A DNA stretch of 64,000 nucleotides from Nocardioides marinus (GCA_019801415.1 JAHVJD010000002.1:186001-250000), one strand, 5' to 3'. Positions 46,599 to 54,247 are shown, counted from the first letter of the stretch. Made by a program: numbers and translations. The notes: generated by a model from the letters alone, not told the origin.

Positions 46599-46961
46599 TC
46601 AGAGGCCCCCTACCCGCCGCGCCACGGTGTCTCGGTATTCGGCGCGCTGCTTCGCGCCATCGTGGCACGGCTTGCACAGGCACTGCAGGTTGCCGAGGTT
46701 CCAGAACTTCGCCGGATCGCCGAGGTGCCTTACCTTGTGGTCGGCCACCAGCTTGGAGGCCTCCGGCTCGATGCGACCGCACAGCTGGCAGGTGAACAGA
46801 TCCCGCTCCAGGCACTGCCAGCGCAGGCGTTTCCAGCGCGCGGTGTAGTACCACTTGCGCCACGCCTGCTGCTGTCGCCGCCGCGTATCATGGTCGGTTT
46901 TGAGAATGGCGACGCGCGGCGCCAGCCCCTGCAGCCTGGGCTTCAGTTGCTTGACCTTCAC
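46599..46961 (-). CDS. HNH endonuclease next to terminase
   Basis: This 120-residue protein has CQLCGRIEPEASKLVADHK, with HLGDPAKFWNLGNLQCLCKPCHD, the zinc-binding Cys pairs and His residues of an HNH nuclease. HNH proteins beside terminase genes are reported to be needed for cos-type DNA packaging in several phages. A GTG start at 46961 is chosen because GGAGG lies 5 bases before it; an upstream TTG would give 126 residues. It follows a terminator-like hairpin. Confidence 0.85.
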   Translation of the reverse strand: MKVKQLKPRLQGLAPRVAILKTDHDTRRRQQQAWRKWYYTARWKRLRWQCLERDLFTCQLCGRIEPEASKLVADHKVRHLGDPAKFWNLGNLQCLCKPCHDGAKQRAEYRDTVARRVGGL

Positions 46962-46981
46962 AGTCACCTCCAAACGCAAAA

Positions 46982-47012
46982 GCGCCCGGGGCGGGATCTC
47001 CGCTCCGGGCGC
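46982..47012 (-). terminator. terminator-like hairpin at head of late operon
   Basis: On the minus strand GCGCCCGG pairs with CCGGGCGC around an inner partially paired AGCGG/CCGC region, followed by TTTTGCGTTTGG. It lies 42 bases after the preceding gene and just before HNH. This is the place where a late-gene terminator would be overcome by an antiterminator. Confidence 0.65.
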
Positions 47013-47053
47013 ACATGTGGTGGCTGCACTATGTCAACAGATTGAGATTTCGG

Positions 47054-47749
47054 TCAAGCCCCTTTCCAGGGCGCACGCGGTGGCAGAGCGTCTGACACGG
47101 TGAAGGACGTGAGATGGCAGGCTTTTTGGAAAATGAAGCGCAGATGGTGAATGGCCCTGTACCAGTCCAAGTAGCGCCGCCGCGCGGCCGCCACGTCGCG
47201 CGCCGTGTTGCTGTAGGAGACCCGGCACCAGGACCCATCCGGCTTCTTGCCCAGCTGATCAGCTGGCCAGCGCAGCCCCGGCACCCGGCAGACCTCGGTC
47301 ACTGCGAACGCCCCATGCTTGCACCGACGCCACGCCACCGGCTCGCACGTGGCCCGCGCGCCTGCCATCCAGTCCGGCACTTCGCCAACCCGCGCCAACT
47401 CGGCAATCTGCACCGCCATGCGCCGACCGCCACAGGCTTCCGGCAGGCTGGCAAGCGAAGCTGCGACCATGTCCGCGTCGTGGTGGCGCGGCGAGGAACC
47501 ACCGCCTTGCACTCGGCAGCCCAGCTTGGCCTGCTCAATCAGGATATACTCCATCCCGACGCCCGGCCGCGCGCCGGTTTCCCGCTCGATCTCATCGAAG
47601 TCGAGGCCAATCTTCTCACGCTGAAACGCCCACTCGATCAGCTGCAGTGCGCTGACCTCCAGCTTGCCAGACCGCGGCGCGCGCACTGTCGCCCTGTCAC
47701 GCTGGCGCGGTGCGAGCGCGAAGCCCTTGTGCAATGCCGCCATGTTCAT
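47054..47749 (-). CDS. phage protein of unknown function, candidate late regulator
   Basis: This 231-residue basic protein starts MNMAALHKGFALAPRQRDRA. It contains SALQLIEWAFQREKIGLDFDE in the N-terminal third and KHGAFAVTEVCRVPGLRWPAD near residue 140, with RARRRYLDWY-like helical sequence further on. No family is recognised with confidence. Its place, last before the terminator-like hairpin and the late genes, is that of a Q-type antiterminator or late activator, but this is from position only. It overlaps the upstream gene by ATGA. Confidence 0.7.
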   Translation of the reverse strand: MNMAALHKGFALAPRQRDRATVRAPRSGKLEVSALQLIEWAFQREKIGLDFDEIERETGARPGVGMEYILIEQAKLGCRVQGGGSSPRHHDADMVAASLASLPEACGGRRMAVQIAELARVGEVPDWMAGARATCEPVAWRRCKHGAFAVTEVCRVPGLRWPADQLGKKPDGSWCRVSYSNTARDVAAARRRYLDWYRAIHHLRFIFQKACHLTSFTVSDALPPRAPWKGA

Positions 47750-48339
47750 GCCTGGGCCACCGCGCGCTGCGCCCGTGCCTCATCCGCGATGTCGCGGCAC
47801 TTCTGCAGCGCCACCCGGCGCCGATCGCGGAACGCCACTTCCTCGGCGGTGACCGCACGCCCCCGCGCCATCCGGGCCTCGATGTCTTCCAGCCGCCGCA
47901 CCGGATCATCGGCGGCAGCCTTGATCTGGCTCACCGTGTAGTTCCCCGGCCACGCGCGGTTGCCTTTCAGCCAGGTCAGCAACTCCGGCGCCCAGCCCTT
48001 GGCAATTGCCTCCTGCCCCAACGACCGGCCAAACACCTCCAGCATCAGCGGCGACGGGCCGGTTTCCGGCGGCTCGATCCGCCGCGCTTCCTTCAGGATA
48101 TGCAGCGCGATCGGGAAGCGGTCGCGGTCCTTGCCGCCCGGGTGCCCCTCGCACCACTCGCACAGCAGCTGCAGGTTGGCCGGCTTCATGTAGGCCAGCA
48201 TCTGCCGCAGCTCTTTCTTCATCGTCTCGAACTGCTCTTTGCGCATGGTGCCCGGCTTCGTCAGCCCCAGCGCCTCAAGCGGCGCGATCAACAATTCCTG
48301 TACCCGCTTTTCCCCTGCGGCCTGCTCTTTCCCGTTCAT
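47746..48339 (-). CDS. hypothetical early phage protein
   Basis: This 197-residue charged helical protein has LRQMLAYMKPANLQLLCEWCEG near residue 50 and later WLKGNRAWPGNYTVSQIKAAADDPVRRLEDIEAR. No family is recognised. It follows a 231-base gap containing repeats and overlaps the next gene by 4 bases, so it is the start of a coupled pair with the candidate late regulator. Confidence 0.68.
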   Translation of the reverse strand: MNGKEQAAGEKRVQELLIAPLEALGLTKPGTMRKEQFETMKKELRQMLAYMKPANLQLLCEWCEGHPGGKDRDRFPIALHILKEARRIEPPETGPSPLMLEVFGRSLGQEAIAKGWAPELLTWLKGNRAWPGNYTVSQIKAAADDPVRRLEDIEARMARGRAVTAEEVAFRDRRRVALQKCRDIADEARAQRAVAQA

Positions 48340-48407
48340 CTCCGCAATCCCTCTTTCTCAGCAACGACACGTTTTCCACAGGTCAGCGGGCTGAATTGGA
48401 GCGCAAC

Positions 48408-48551
48408 TGTCCTGCTGTCTTGTTATTTCCCTGTCTATGTCCCTATCGTGCCGGACACTTCGGGACAGTTTTATAAGCCACTGAAACACCTAGGCATTTC
48501 CCGAACACTGTCCTGAAAGTGTCCTGAAAACGTCCAAGAGTGTCCTGCAGA
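48408..48551. repeat. iteron-like TGTCCTG array with inverted half-sites
   Basis: Four units spaced by 11, 11 and 10 bp start at 48509, 48520, 48531 and 48541 (TGTCCTGAAAG, TGTCCTGAAAA, CGTCCAAGAG, TGTCCTGCAGA). Another TGTCCTG is at 48408-48414. Inverted GGACA copies are at 48453-48457 and 48463-48467. The one-turn phasing suggests protein binding on one DNA face, as in replication iterons. Confidence 0.65.
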
Positions 48552-48570
48552 CAGTTCGGAAATTGCAGCA

Positions 48571-49209
48571 TCAGGCTGTCCCCCGAGCGCGACTGCGAGC
48601 CAGATCCATCGCGTGATTGGACCAAGCCATCATGGCCTTCTCAACCCAGCTGGTGCTTCTGTAGCCGCACCCTTGCTGGATCAGCCATTCATCCATCCAT
48701 TTGACGGCCGCATCATTCTTGGAAAGCTCCACATGCAGGCCCGCGACCGTCGCGCGCAGCCGCTGCAGCCGCTTGGCGACATTGGCCGCATCACATTTGG
48801 CGCGGTTATCTTCCTTGCGGGAAATGGCCTCGGTCAGAGACTTAAGCACCATCGGGTGCATCAGCCTGACCTCCCCGTCACACAGGCATTTGGTCCACCG
48901 ATGCAGCGGCCCGAAATCCAGAGCGCAGAGCGCCTTGAAGTGGCCCGGATCAACGAACACCAGCTTGGCGAGCACTTCCAGGTCCGCCGACAAAGTGCCG
49001 ATGGGAGAGTTATCATAGGCGATGTTGATCAGATCAAAGTACAGTGCCCGGCATTCTGGCGTCCCCTTGAGGCGCATATCCGAGTTCAGCCAACGCCGCC
49101 GCTCCCAGACCATGAAGTAATGGCTGTCCAACCGGTCATCGGCGGACAGCGGGTACTCTGGCAGATCGCCAGTGTCGACGGGCGTTAGCCGCCCAGCGTG
49201 AATGTTCAC
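48571..49209 (-). CDS. putative phage replication protein, DUF1376-like
   Basis: This 212-residue protein has YFMVWERRRWLNSDMRLKG and ECRALYFDLINIAYDNSPIG, then LEVLAKLVFVDPGHFKAL, which fits a winged-helix N-terminal domain like that of DUF1376 or initiator-type phage proteins. A helical charged part follows. The start is GTG, overlapping the upstream stop (GTGA). The repeat array just after its stop would be a natural binding site if it is an initiator. No helicase gene is present, so host enzymes would be needed. Confidence 0.65.
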   Translation of the reverse strand: MNIHAGRLTPVDTGDLPEYPLSADDRLDSHYFMVWERRRWLNSDMRLKGTPECRALYFDLINIAYDNSPIGTLSADLEVLAKLVFVDPGHFKALCALDFGPLHRWTKCLCDGEVRLMHPMVLKSLTEAISRKEDNRAKCDAANVAKRLQRLRATVAGLHVELSKNDAAVKWMDEWLIQQGCGYRSTSWVEKAMMAWSNHAMDLARSRARGTA

Positions 49210-49643
49210 AGACCAACCTCCAGATCATTTTGGCGGCCCCCGTCTAAAACGAAGACCGGCTTGTTCATTTCAAGCGCCAGAAAAGCCGCCTGCCAGACCC
49301 CGGCAGACTGCTGCCAGCCCGGTAGCGTCGGCACGACAACCAGGTCCGCATGGCGCACCGGTCCGGTCGGATCCTCGACGGCAAGACCGGCCTCCGAGGC
49401 CATAAAGGCCGGGCAAAGCGGCAGGATACCCACTTGCGCCAGCATCCCCATCCAGGCAACGGCAAGATCTGCAGCCAGCACCGGCCCACCGTCGAACCCC
49501 GCGTATGGCGTGGCGAGGCAGGCAAGCTTTCCCGCAGCGCAGGAAGCTACGTCAGCCAGCAAAGCGCCCTCATGTAGCAAGGCAGCGCCCTCAGCGCGTT
49601 CACGCAGCCGCTGCCAGTTGTGCGGGCCCGAGAAATCAAGCAT
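49206..49643 (-). CDS. DUF1937-like phage protein (deoxyribosyltransferase-like fold)
   Basis: This 145-residue protein has KLACLATPYAGFD near residue 47, the YLATPY-type motif of DUF1937 and nucleoside 2-deoxyribosyltransferase-like proteins, followed by VVVPTLPGWQQSAGVWQAAFLALE and a final PVFVLDGG. Such proteins may act on nucleosides or nucleotides, but the activity is unproven. The ATG at 49643 overlaps the upstream gene by 8 bases. Confidence 0.75.
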   Translation of the reverse strand: MLDFSGPHNWQRLRERAEGAALLHEGALLADVASCAAGKLACLATPYAGFDGGPVLAADLAVAWMGMLAQVGILPLCPAFMASEAGLAVEDPTGPVRHADLVVVPTLPGWQQSAGVWQAAFLALEMNKPVFVLDGGRQNDLEVGL

Positions 49644-49818
49644 GCACCACCTCCGCCATAAAAGGGGCGCGCGGCAGCGAGGCCACCACGCGCCCAAGGT
49701 CCATAGGGAGGTGATTGGGGGCCACTCGCAGGCGCGCCTGCCCCCGGTCAGCGCTCAGGCAAAGGGACATGGCGGCCCCGCCTGCGGTGTTGGGAATGAT
49801 CGCGCTCGAAACGCTCAT
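49636..49818 (-). CDS. small hypothetical early phage protein
   Basis: This 60-residue protein begins MSVSSAIIPNTAGGAAMSLC and ends APFMAEVVHA. No family is seen. Support comes from position: its ends overlap both neighbours by 4-8 bases in the tightly coupled early operon. Confidence 0.55.
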   Translation of the reverse strand: MSVSSAIIPNTAGGAAMSLCLSADRGQARLRVAPNHLPMDLGRVVASLPRAPFMAEVVHA

Positions 49819-50138
49819 GCCGCCCGCTCCAGCTTTTCACCGAAAAACGCGGGCGCGCCGGGATCCGTCAACATCACCAGCAGCGCGATATGGCTCGCAG
49901 GCGCAGTCACCGCGCCCCACCAGTTCAATGCCGTCTGGAAACTCACGTCACAGAACAGCGCAACCTCGCGCGGGCTGCGGAAACGAGCGCGGAAGTAGGC
50001 CGACCAAAGATCTGGCGCATTGGCCTTCAACGCGTATGGGTCAAACTGATTTGACCAAGACTTTGTGACCGCGCCCACTCCATGCTGCTGGCATGAGACA
50101 TCATTGTTCACGATCAGGGTCAGCTTGGGGCAGGTCAT
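49815..50138 (-). CDS. hypothetical early phage protein, possible HTH
   Basis: This 107-residue protein has SYFRARFRSPREVALFCDVSF-like sequence near residue 50, then QTALNWWGAVTAPASHIALLV, where a helix-turn-helix is possible. It overlaps the Cro-like gene by 4 bases. It could be a CII-type regulator by position, but no motif proves this. Confidence 0.62.
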   Translation of the reverse strand: MTCPKLTLIVNNDVSCQQHGVGAVTKSWSNQFDPYALKANAPDLWSAYFRARFRSPREVALFCDVSFQTALNWWGAVTAPASHIALLVMLTDPGAPAFFGEKLERAA

Positions 50139-50344
50139 GCAGCAACCTCGCCATTCTCTGGCGGAGGATTGGCAGCGATATAGCGGCGGATCTTGTCGAC
50201 AGTGTGGAGCGTCGGACTAGATTGCCCTTCCTTCCATGCCTGCCACTGGCTCCAATTCGCGCCGATCGCTTGGCGCAGCACATGCTGTGGGCTCCGTCCG
50301 ACAGCCTCGGCATAAGCCGCCATCTCTTCCAGAAACTGTTCCAT
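50135..50344 (-). CDS. Cro-like HTH regulator
   Basis: This 69-residue protein has one HTH unit, YAEAVGRSPQHVLRQAIGAN, with WSQWQAWKEGQSSPTLHTVDKI as recognition and following helix. It is divergent from the CI-like gene and starts 11 bases from operator O1, the place of Cro. Its own ribosome site (AGAAGGGGG) lies between operator and ATG. It begins the long minus-strand lytic transcript. Confidence 0.8.
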   Translation of the reverse strand: MEQFLEEMAAYAEAVGRSPQHVLRQAIGANWSQWQAWKEGQSSPTLHTVDKIRRYIAANPPPENGEVAA

Positions 50345-50354
50345 GCCCCCTTCT

Positions 50355-50428
50355 GGGGTTTTTTTACCCCATAGGTCAAGGGTATTTTTACTCCATGCGC
50401 TATTCCCTTAACTGGGGTAATTTACCCC
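50355..50428. promoter_or_regulatory. three-operator switch between cro-like and cI-like genes
   Basis: Three palindromes lie at 50355-50370 (GGGGTTTTTTTACCCC), 50379-50394 (AGGGTATTTTTACTCC) and 50414-50428 (GGGGTAATTTACCCC). They share the form of the two sites near 53.8 kb. Centre spacings are about 24 and 34.5 bp. A TTGACC hexamer on the minus strand at 50374-50379 may be the -35 element for the cro-side promoter. Confidence 0.88.
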
Positions 50429-50430
50429 GT

Positions 50431-51066
50431 ATGCAACAAACGTTCCGAGACGCATTCATTGCGGCGATACAAACAACAGGCAAATCTATGCGTCAGGTCG
50501 CTCGCGACGCGGGTGTGTCCTATGAACAGCTGAAAAACCTTGCCCAAGGTAAGGCCAAGTCGACCAACGTTGATGACGCTGTACGCATCGCCGCATCGTT
50601 CGGCACGACCCTTGAAGGTTTTTTGCAGGGCCAAACGGAGGCTCCGCCAGTTCCAACCATAGCGATAGCAGGGAAAGTCGGCGCGGGCGCACAGGTTCCG
50701 GTGTTTGACGCCTATGAAAAAGGCGGGGGACCTCAGGTGAAATGCCCACCTGGCCTATCGCCACACGGCATCGTCGCCGTCGAAGTAGAAGGTGACAGCA
50801 TGGAGCCGGTCTATTCAGCCGGAGATCTTCTATTCTACACCCGCAATGGGCACGATGCAGTTGCTTTTGAAGACGTCGGCCACCGCTGCGTATGCGAGGA
50901 TGAGGACGGTATGGGTTGGGTGAAGCAAGTGAAGGCCGGAGACGAACCCGGCCTGTTTCACTTGATCAGCTTGAATCCCGGAGCAAATAACATCTGGAAC
51001 GTTCGCCTAAAATGGGCTGCACGTGTTAGACTGCATTGGCCTGCTGACCTGGCACAAAAGGTATGA
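50431..51066 (+). CDS. CI-type repressor with S24 (LexA-like) autopeptidase domain
   Basis: This 211-residue protein has an N-terminal HTH (about 18-50; MRQVARDAGVSYEQLKNLAQG), a linker, a cleavage-type Ala80-Gly81 in IAIAGKVGAG, and a C-terminal S24 domain with Ser123 in VEGDSMEPVYSAGD and a Lys near 165 (GWVKQVKAGD). It should keep lysogeny and be inactivated by RecA-stimulated self-cleavage. The ATG at 50431 directly abuts operator O3 and has no ribosome site, so a leaderless message is possible; an ATG at 50395 would add 12 residues. Confidence 0.9.
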   Translation: MQQTFRDAFIAAIQTTGKSMRQVARDAGVSYEQLKNLAQGKAKSTNVDDAVRIAASFGTTLEGFLQGQTEAPPVPTIAIAGKVGAGAQVPVFDAYEKGGGPQVKCPPGLSPHGIVAVEVEGDSMEPVYSAGDLLFYTRNGHDAVAFEDVGHRCVCEDEDGMGWVKQVKAGDEPGLFHLISLNPGANNIWNVRLKWAARVRLHWPADLAQKV

Positions 51067-51374
51067 TCCTGTCACTTTTCACCTCCTGCGAGCTTTCATC
51101 AGGGCGCTACCACAGCAGCATTGCGCACTGCTCCTCCTACACCGCGTATCGATAGATCAAAACATTAAGACCCTCCAGGCGGGTACAGACCCAAAACTTG
51201 TGTGCAATGAGCTTACCCTGGGCACCACACGATTTTAGGAAGTCACCACGCCACTCGATGTTGAGTCGTCTGCCTCGCTGCTATACTCATCCATGGACAA
51301 CCGGCAACTCTATGACAGCACGCACTGGGACGGTTAAACTAGGTAAAAACAAGCTATTGCGAAGAAGTTTTTAA
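51067..51374. other. intergenic region between repressor and ParB-like gene
   Basis: These 308 bases mark a change to more AT-rich sequence. They should hold the promoter for the ParB-like/Dam pair. AAGAAG lies just before the next ATG. No further gene, operator copy or strong hairpin is seen; a 71-codon open frame (51023-51238) overlaps the repressor gene and is not called. Confidence 0.45.
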
Positions 51375-52823
51375 ATGCCTGAAGAAAAGAAAGTTTACTT
51401 AAATCGACTAATCCTTCATGAAGACAACCCTCGCTTTGAAGGTGTCCTCAACGAAGAGAGAGCCATAAACGCGCTGTGCAGCTCGGAGAAAATCTTGGAG
51501 CTGGCAAAAGATATCGCCGAAAATGGACTATCGCCGCTGGAACGCTTCATGGTGTTTCAAGAAGACCCAGAGGACCCCCCTGAAGAAGCGAACTATGTCG
51601 TTGCGGAGGGCAACCGGCGCCTCTGCGCCCTTAAGCTTTTAAAAGACCCCAAACGCGCTCCGGCGACGATGAGAGAGGCGTTTCAGCGAGCTTCAAAAGG
51701 CTTCAGAGCACCACGGACCATTTCTGTTGTAATCGAAGAAGATGAAGGAGAAAGGCGAAAGTGGATCGAACGTGCACACGCTGGGACTATGGAGGGCAAA
51801 GGCCGAAAGGCTTGGAACACCACCCAAAAAACCCGCTTCTTCCAGAACCCTCGCAACCTACGCGGCCAAGCTTTAATGGACTATGCAGTGGCACGAGGCT
51901 TCATTTCAAAAGAAGAAACTTTCGGGAGATTATCCCACGTAGTTAGGCTCGTAGGAAACCCTGTAATGCGGGCAGCTATCGGCCTTAGCACTGGCAGCGA
52001 CCCTACTGAACTATTCCGCAACCGCCCCGCAGAAGACTTTGACAAATTTCTCGTTTGGCTGCTGGATGAGGCACTTAACAAGCGGTTGGGATCCCAGGTC
52101 CTAAAGCGCGACATAGAGCAAAAGGCAAACTCTCTCGAAGCGGAATTGGGGTGCTCGCACGTGCGCCTGCCGGAGCCCGTTAGCCTATCAGAAGATCTCA
52201 AGCCGGACAAAGCAGGTTTCACCAGTCAGGCTTCCTCCCGAAGTCAGGAACAAGCCGCACGCGGCTCCATTAGTACTACTTCGATGAACTCCGCCGTCAG
52301 CGGCAGCTCCCATCAGGCCGATGTAAGCGGTGGTGACGCGACAAGCGATCCTGAGGTGAAAACTTCTGAATCCGTCAACATACCGAAGAAGCCTAAGCTT
52401 CCCAAAACCTCAAAGGTTATGCCATACTCGGAAGAAGTAGCCGATCTTCTCGAGCAACTTGGAAACTACAAACTTTCCTCTCTACTGTACTCCATCTCAT
52501 CCATTCCGGTGAAAGAGCATGTTCCAGCATTGTACGTGACCGCATGGTCATTTTTAGATAGCTTTTCAGTCGCGATGGGGAGAAAATCCGACGGAAATAT
52601 ATCTCAATTCTGGCAGGCTAAGTTTCTTAGACAAGATCCATATAATTTTAGCCGCGATGAAGCCAATGCAATCTCTCACGCCGTTGATCAAATTCGATCG
52701 CTTGGCAACACCACGAAACACCATCCCAATGCAGCAGGATTCGATGGCCAACAGTTAAAAAATGATTGGCAGCTCATTTTACCAATCATCGAACTCGCAC
52801 TCCGAAAGCACCTTAAAAAATGA
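51375..52823 (+). CDS. ParB/Srx-like N-terminal domain protein with C-terminal helical domain
   Basis: This 482-residue protein has YLNRLILHEDNPRF near residue 8 and VVAEGNRRLCALKLL at about 76-90, with E78-G79-N80-R81-R82 resembling the ParB CTP/nuclease-type motif. Residues about 290-360 are low-complexity Ser/Asp linker. The C-terminal helical domain (about 370-482) ends with IRSLGNTTKHHPN, where Arg441 and His449 are loosely HEPN-like. Its stop overlaps the Dam methylase start by ATGA, so the two are coupled. It is AT-richer than the phage core and may be accessory defence or modification cargo. Confidence 0.75.
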   Translation: MPEEKKVYLNRLILHEDNPRFEGVLNEERAINALCSSEKILELAKDIAENGLSPLERFMVFQEDPEDPPEEANYVVAEGNRRLCALKLLKDPKRAPATMREAFQRASKGFRAPRTISVVIEEDEGERRKWIERAHAGTMEGKGRKAWNTTQKTRFFQNPRNLRGQALMDYAVARGFISKEETFGRLSHVVRLVGNPVMRAAIGLSTGSDPTELFRNRPAEDFDKFLVWLLDEALNKRLGSQVLKRDIEQKANSLEAELGCSHVRLPEPVSLSEDLKPDKAGFTSQASSRSQEQAARGSISTTSMNSAVSGSSHQADVSGGDATSDPEVKTSESVNIPKKPKLPKTSKVMPYSEEVADLLEQLGNYKLSSLLYSISSIPVKEHVPALYVTAWSFLDSFSVAMGRKSDGNISQFWQAKFLRQDPYNFSRDEANAISHAVDQIRSLGNTTKHHPNAAGFDGQQLKNDWQLILPIIELALRKHLKK

Positions 52824-53683
52824 CACGATCAGCTTCGCCCCTCCGCTACCCAGGTGGTAAAGCCTGCTTGTACGAAGCAATGAAGAACATCATTGTTGAA
52901 AACGGTCTAACACATCGTACTTATGCGGAACCGTATGCCGGCGGTTGTGGCTTGGCTCTTGCTCTCCTGTTCAACGGGGTCGTTAGAGAAATTCACATCA
53001 ACGACTTGGATGCCTCAATCTGGTCTTTTTGGCACTCCGTACTTGAACACACTGACGATCTTGTAGAAATGATCCGCAATGCGGAATTAACCATAGACGA
53101 ATGGAAAAAGCAGCGAGCAATTTATCGAGAACAAAAAGTTTCCGACCCCCTGCGACTAGGTTTCGCAACATTCTACCTCAACCGCACGAACCGTTCGGGG
53201 ATCATTGCCCAAGGAGGTGTCATTGGCGGACTGTCGCAGAAAGGAAGCTACTTGATGGATTGCAGATTCAACAAGGTAAATCTTGTTGAAAGGATTGAAC
53301 GAATCGCCTCCTATAAAGACGAAATCCACCTATACCGACTAGATGCTTTGGATTTCATCACGCAGGCGCCTAAGATTTTGCCGCGAAAAAGCCTCCTTTG
53401 CGTAGACCCACCATACTTCAATAAAGGCTCGCAGCTTTACACAAGCTTCTACCGGCCGGAGGACCATGCAGCGCTTGCGAAAGTGATACAAAGACTAAAG
53501 CTTCCCTGGGTTGTCACCTACGACAACGCAGAGGAAATCCGCAATCTTTATGCAAAGTCGCACTTGCACAGCTTTGACCTCCAGTACTCCGTGCAAACCA
53601 AACGACTAGGTAACGAACTACTAATATCCCCTCCGCATGTAAGCTTGCCGACAATTTGGGCGGAAAAACGCATCGCCGCGTGA
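52820..53683 (+). CDS. D12-class (Dam-type) adenine-N6 DNA methyltransferase
   Basis: This 287-residue enzyme has LRYPGGKACLYEAM at the start, AdoMet motif EPYAGGCGLAL at about 37-47, NRTNRSGIIAQGG at 121-133 and catalytic DPPY at 196-199 (CVDPPYFNKG). This is the full D12 order. The target sequence cannot be read. No restriction endonuclease follows. It is translationally coupled with the ParB-like gene and shares its AT-rich base use. Confidence 0.92.
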   Translation: MTRSASPLRYPGGKACLYEAMKNIIVENGLTHRTYAEPYAGGCGLALALLFNGVVREIHINDLDASIWSFWHSVLEHTDDLVEMIRNAELTIDEWKKQRAIYREQKVSDPLRLGFATFYLNRTNRSGIIAQGGVIGGLSQKGSYLMDCRFNKVNLVERIERIASYKDEIHLYRLDALDFITQAPKILPRKSLLCVDPPYFNKGSQLYTSFYRPEDHAALAKVIQRLKLPWVVTYDNAEEIRNLYAKSHLHSFDLQYSVQTKRLGNELLISPPHVSLPTIWAEKRIAA

Positions 53684-53760
53684 TCACCGAAAAGGGCCTC
53701 TCATCAGCATTGCAGTAACGCCGCTGATCAACGGCCAGAACTCTAACAAGCCGCTCAATC

Positions 53761-53812
53761 GGGGTATTTTTACCCTGCATCGCTGTTGACAGGGTAATTT
53801 TACCCCTATACC
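53761..53812 (+). promoter_or_regulatory. operator pair and promoter for early rightward genes
   Basis: Palindromes at 53761-53776 (GGGGTATTTTTACCCT) and 53791-53806 (AGGGTAATTTTACCCC) match the switch operators at 50.4 kb. A TTGACA -35 hexamer at 53786-53791 overlaps the second site and TATACC follows at 53807-53812 (15-bp spacing). Repressor bound here would block this promoter, the analogue of lambda PL. Confidence 0.88.
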
Positions 53813-53841
53813 AATCTTCCTATCAACCGATGGAGGATTGA

Positions 53842-54111
53842 ATGCAAGACATCACCAATACTGCTCGCCAGATCGTCGGATCGCCTGAAGACTACCTGGA
53901 CGACACACACCTCTTCACCCAAGCATGGGCCACGATGAAAGCCGCACGCGGCCAGGGGTTCGACCCCGCCCGCCTGCGCGCAGCACACCTGATTGATCGT
54001 CCGGAACCCGCGCCGGAACCCACCGATCAAACCCTTGCCCGTGTCGGCGCAAAGGTACGCGCACTGATCGCGGAAAAGAACATCCCGGTTCCACACCGCG
54101 ATGCAGCCTGA
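53842..54111 (+). CDS. early phage protein under repressor control, unknown function
   Basis: This 89-residue acidic protein begins MQDITNTARQIVGSPEDYLD and contains TQAWATMKAARGQGFDPARLR. No family is recognised. GGAGG lies 6 bases before the ATG. It is the first gene after the paired operators and promoter, so it should be expressed on induction, possibly as a recombination or antitermination helper. Confidence 0.68.
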   Translation: MQDITNTARQIVGSPEDYLDDTHLFTQAWATMKAARGQGFDPARLRAAHLIDRPEPAPEPTDQTLARVGAKVRALIAEKNIPVPHRDAA

Positions 54112-54209
54112 CCCGAGATCGGCCCGCGCCTGCCCGACCACAAACTCAGCGGCGAGCCGCAGTGTCCGGTCACCACCGCGGGCCCCACCCCAACAGAAAT
54201 AGCCGAGTA

Positions 54210-54247
54210 GCGGCGCGTGATGGAGGATTGACGCGCCGCTTTTCTTT
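54210..54247 (+). terminator. intrinsic terminator in early right operon
   Basis: GCGGCGCGT and ACGCGCCGC form a perfect 9-bp stem at 54210-54218 and 54231-54239, followed by TTTTCTTT. The 12-base loop holds GATGGAGGATTG. It lies between the first early gene and the downstream xis/int genes. Confidence 0.82.

Noticed and set aside
48408-48551. CRISPR array
   Set aside because: Units are 10-11 bp without spacers, so this is not a CRISPR repeat-spacer arrangement.
52820-53683. Complete restriction-modification system
   Set aside because: The methylase is clear, but the ParB-like partner has no recognised restriction nuclease motif and no other nuclease lies beside it.
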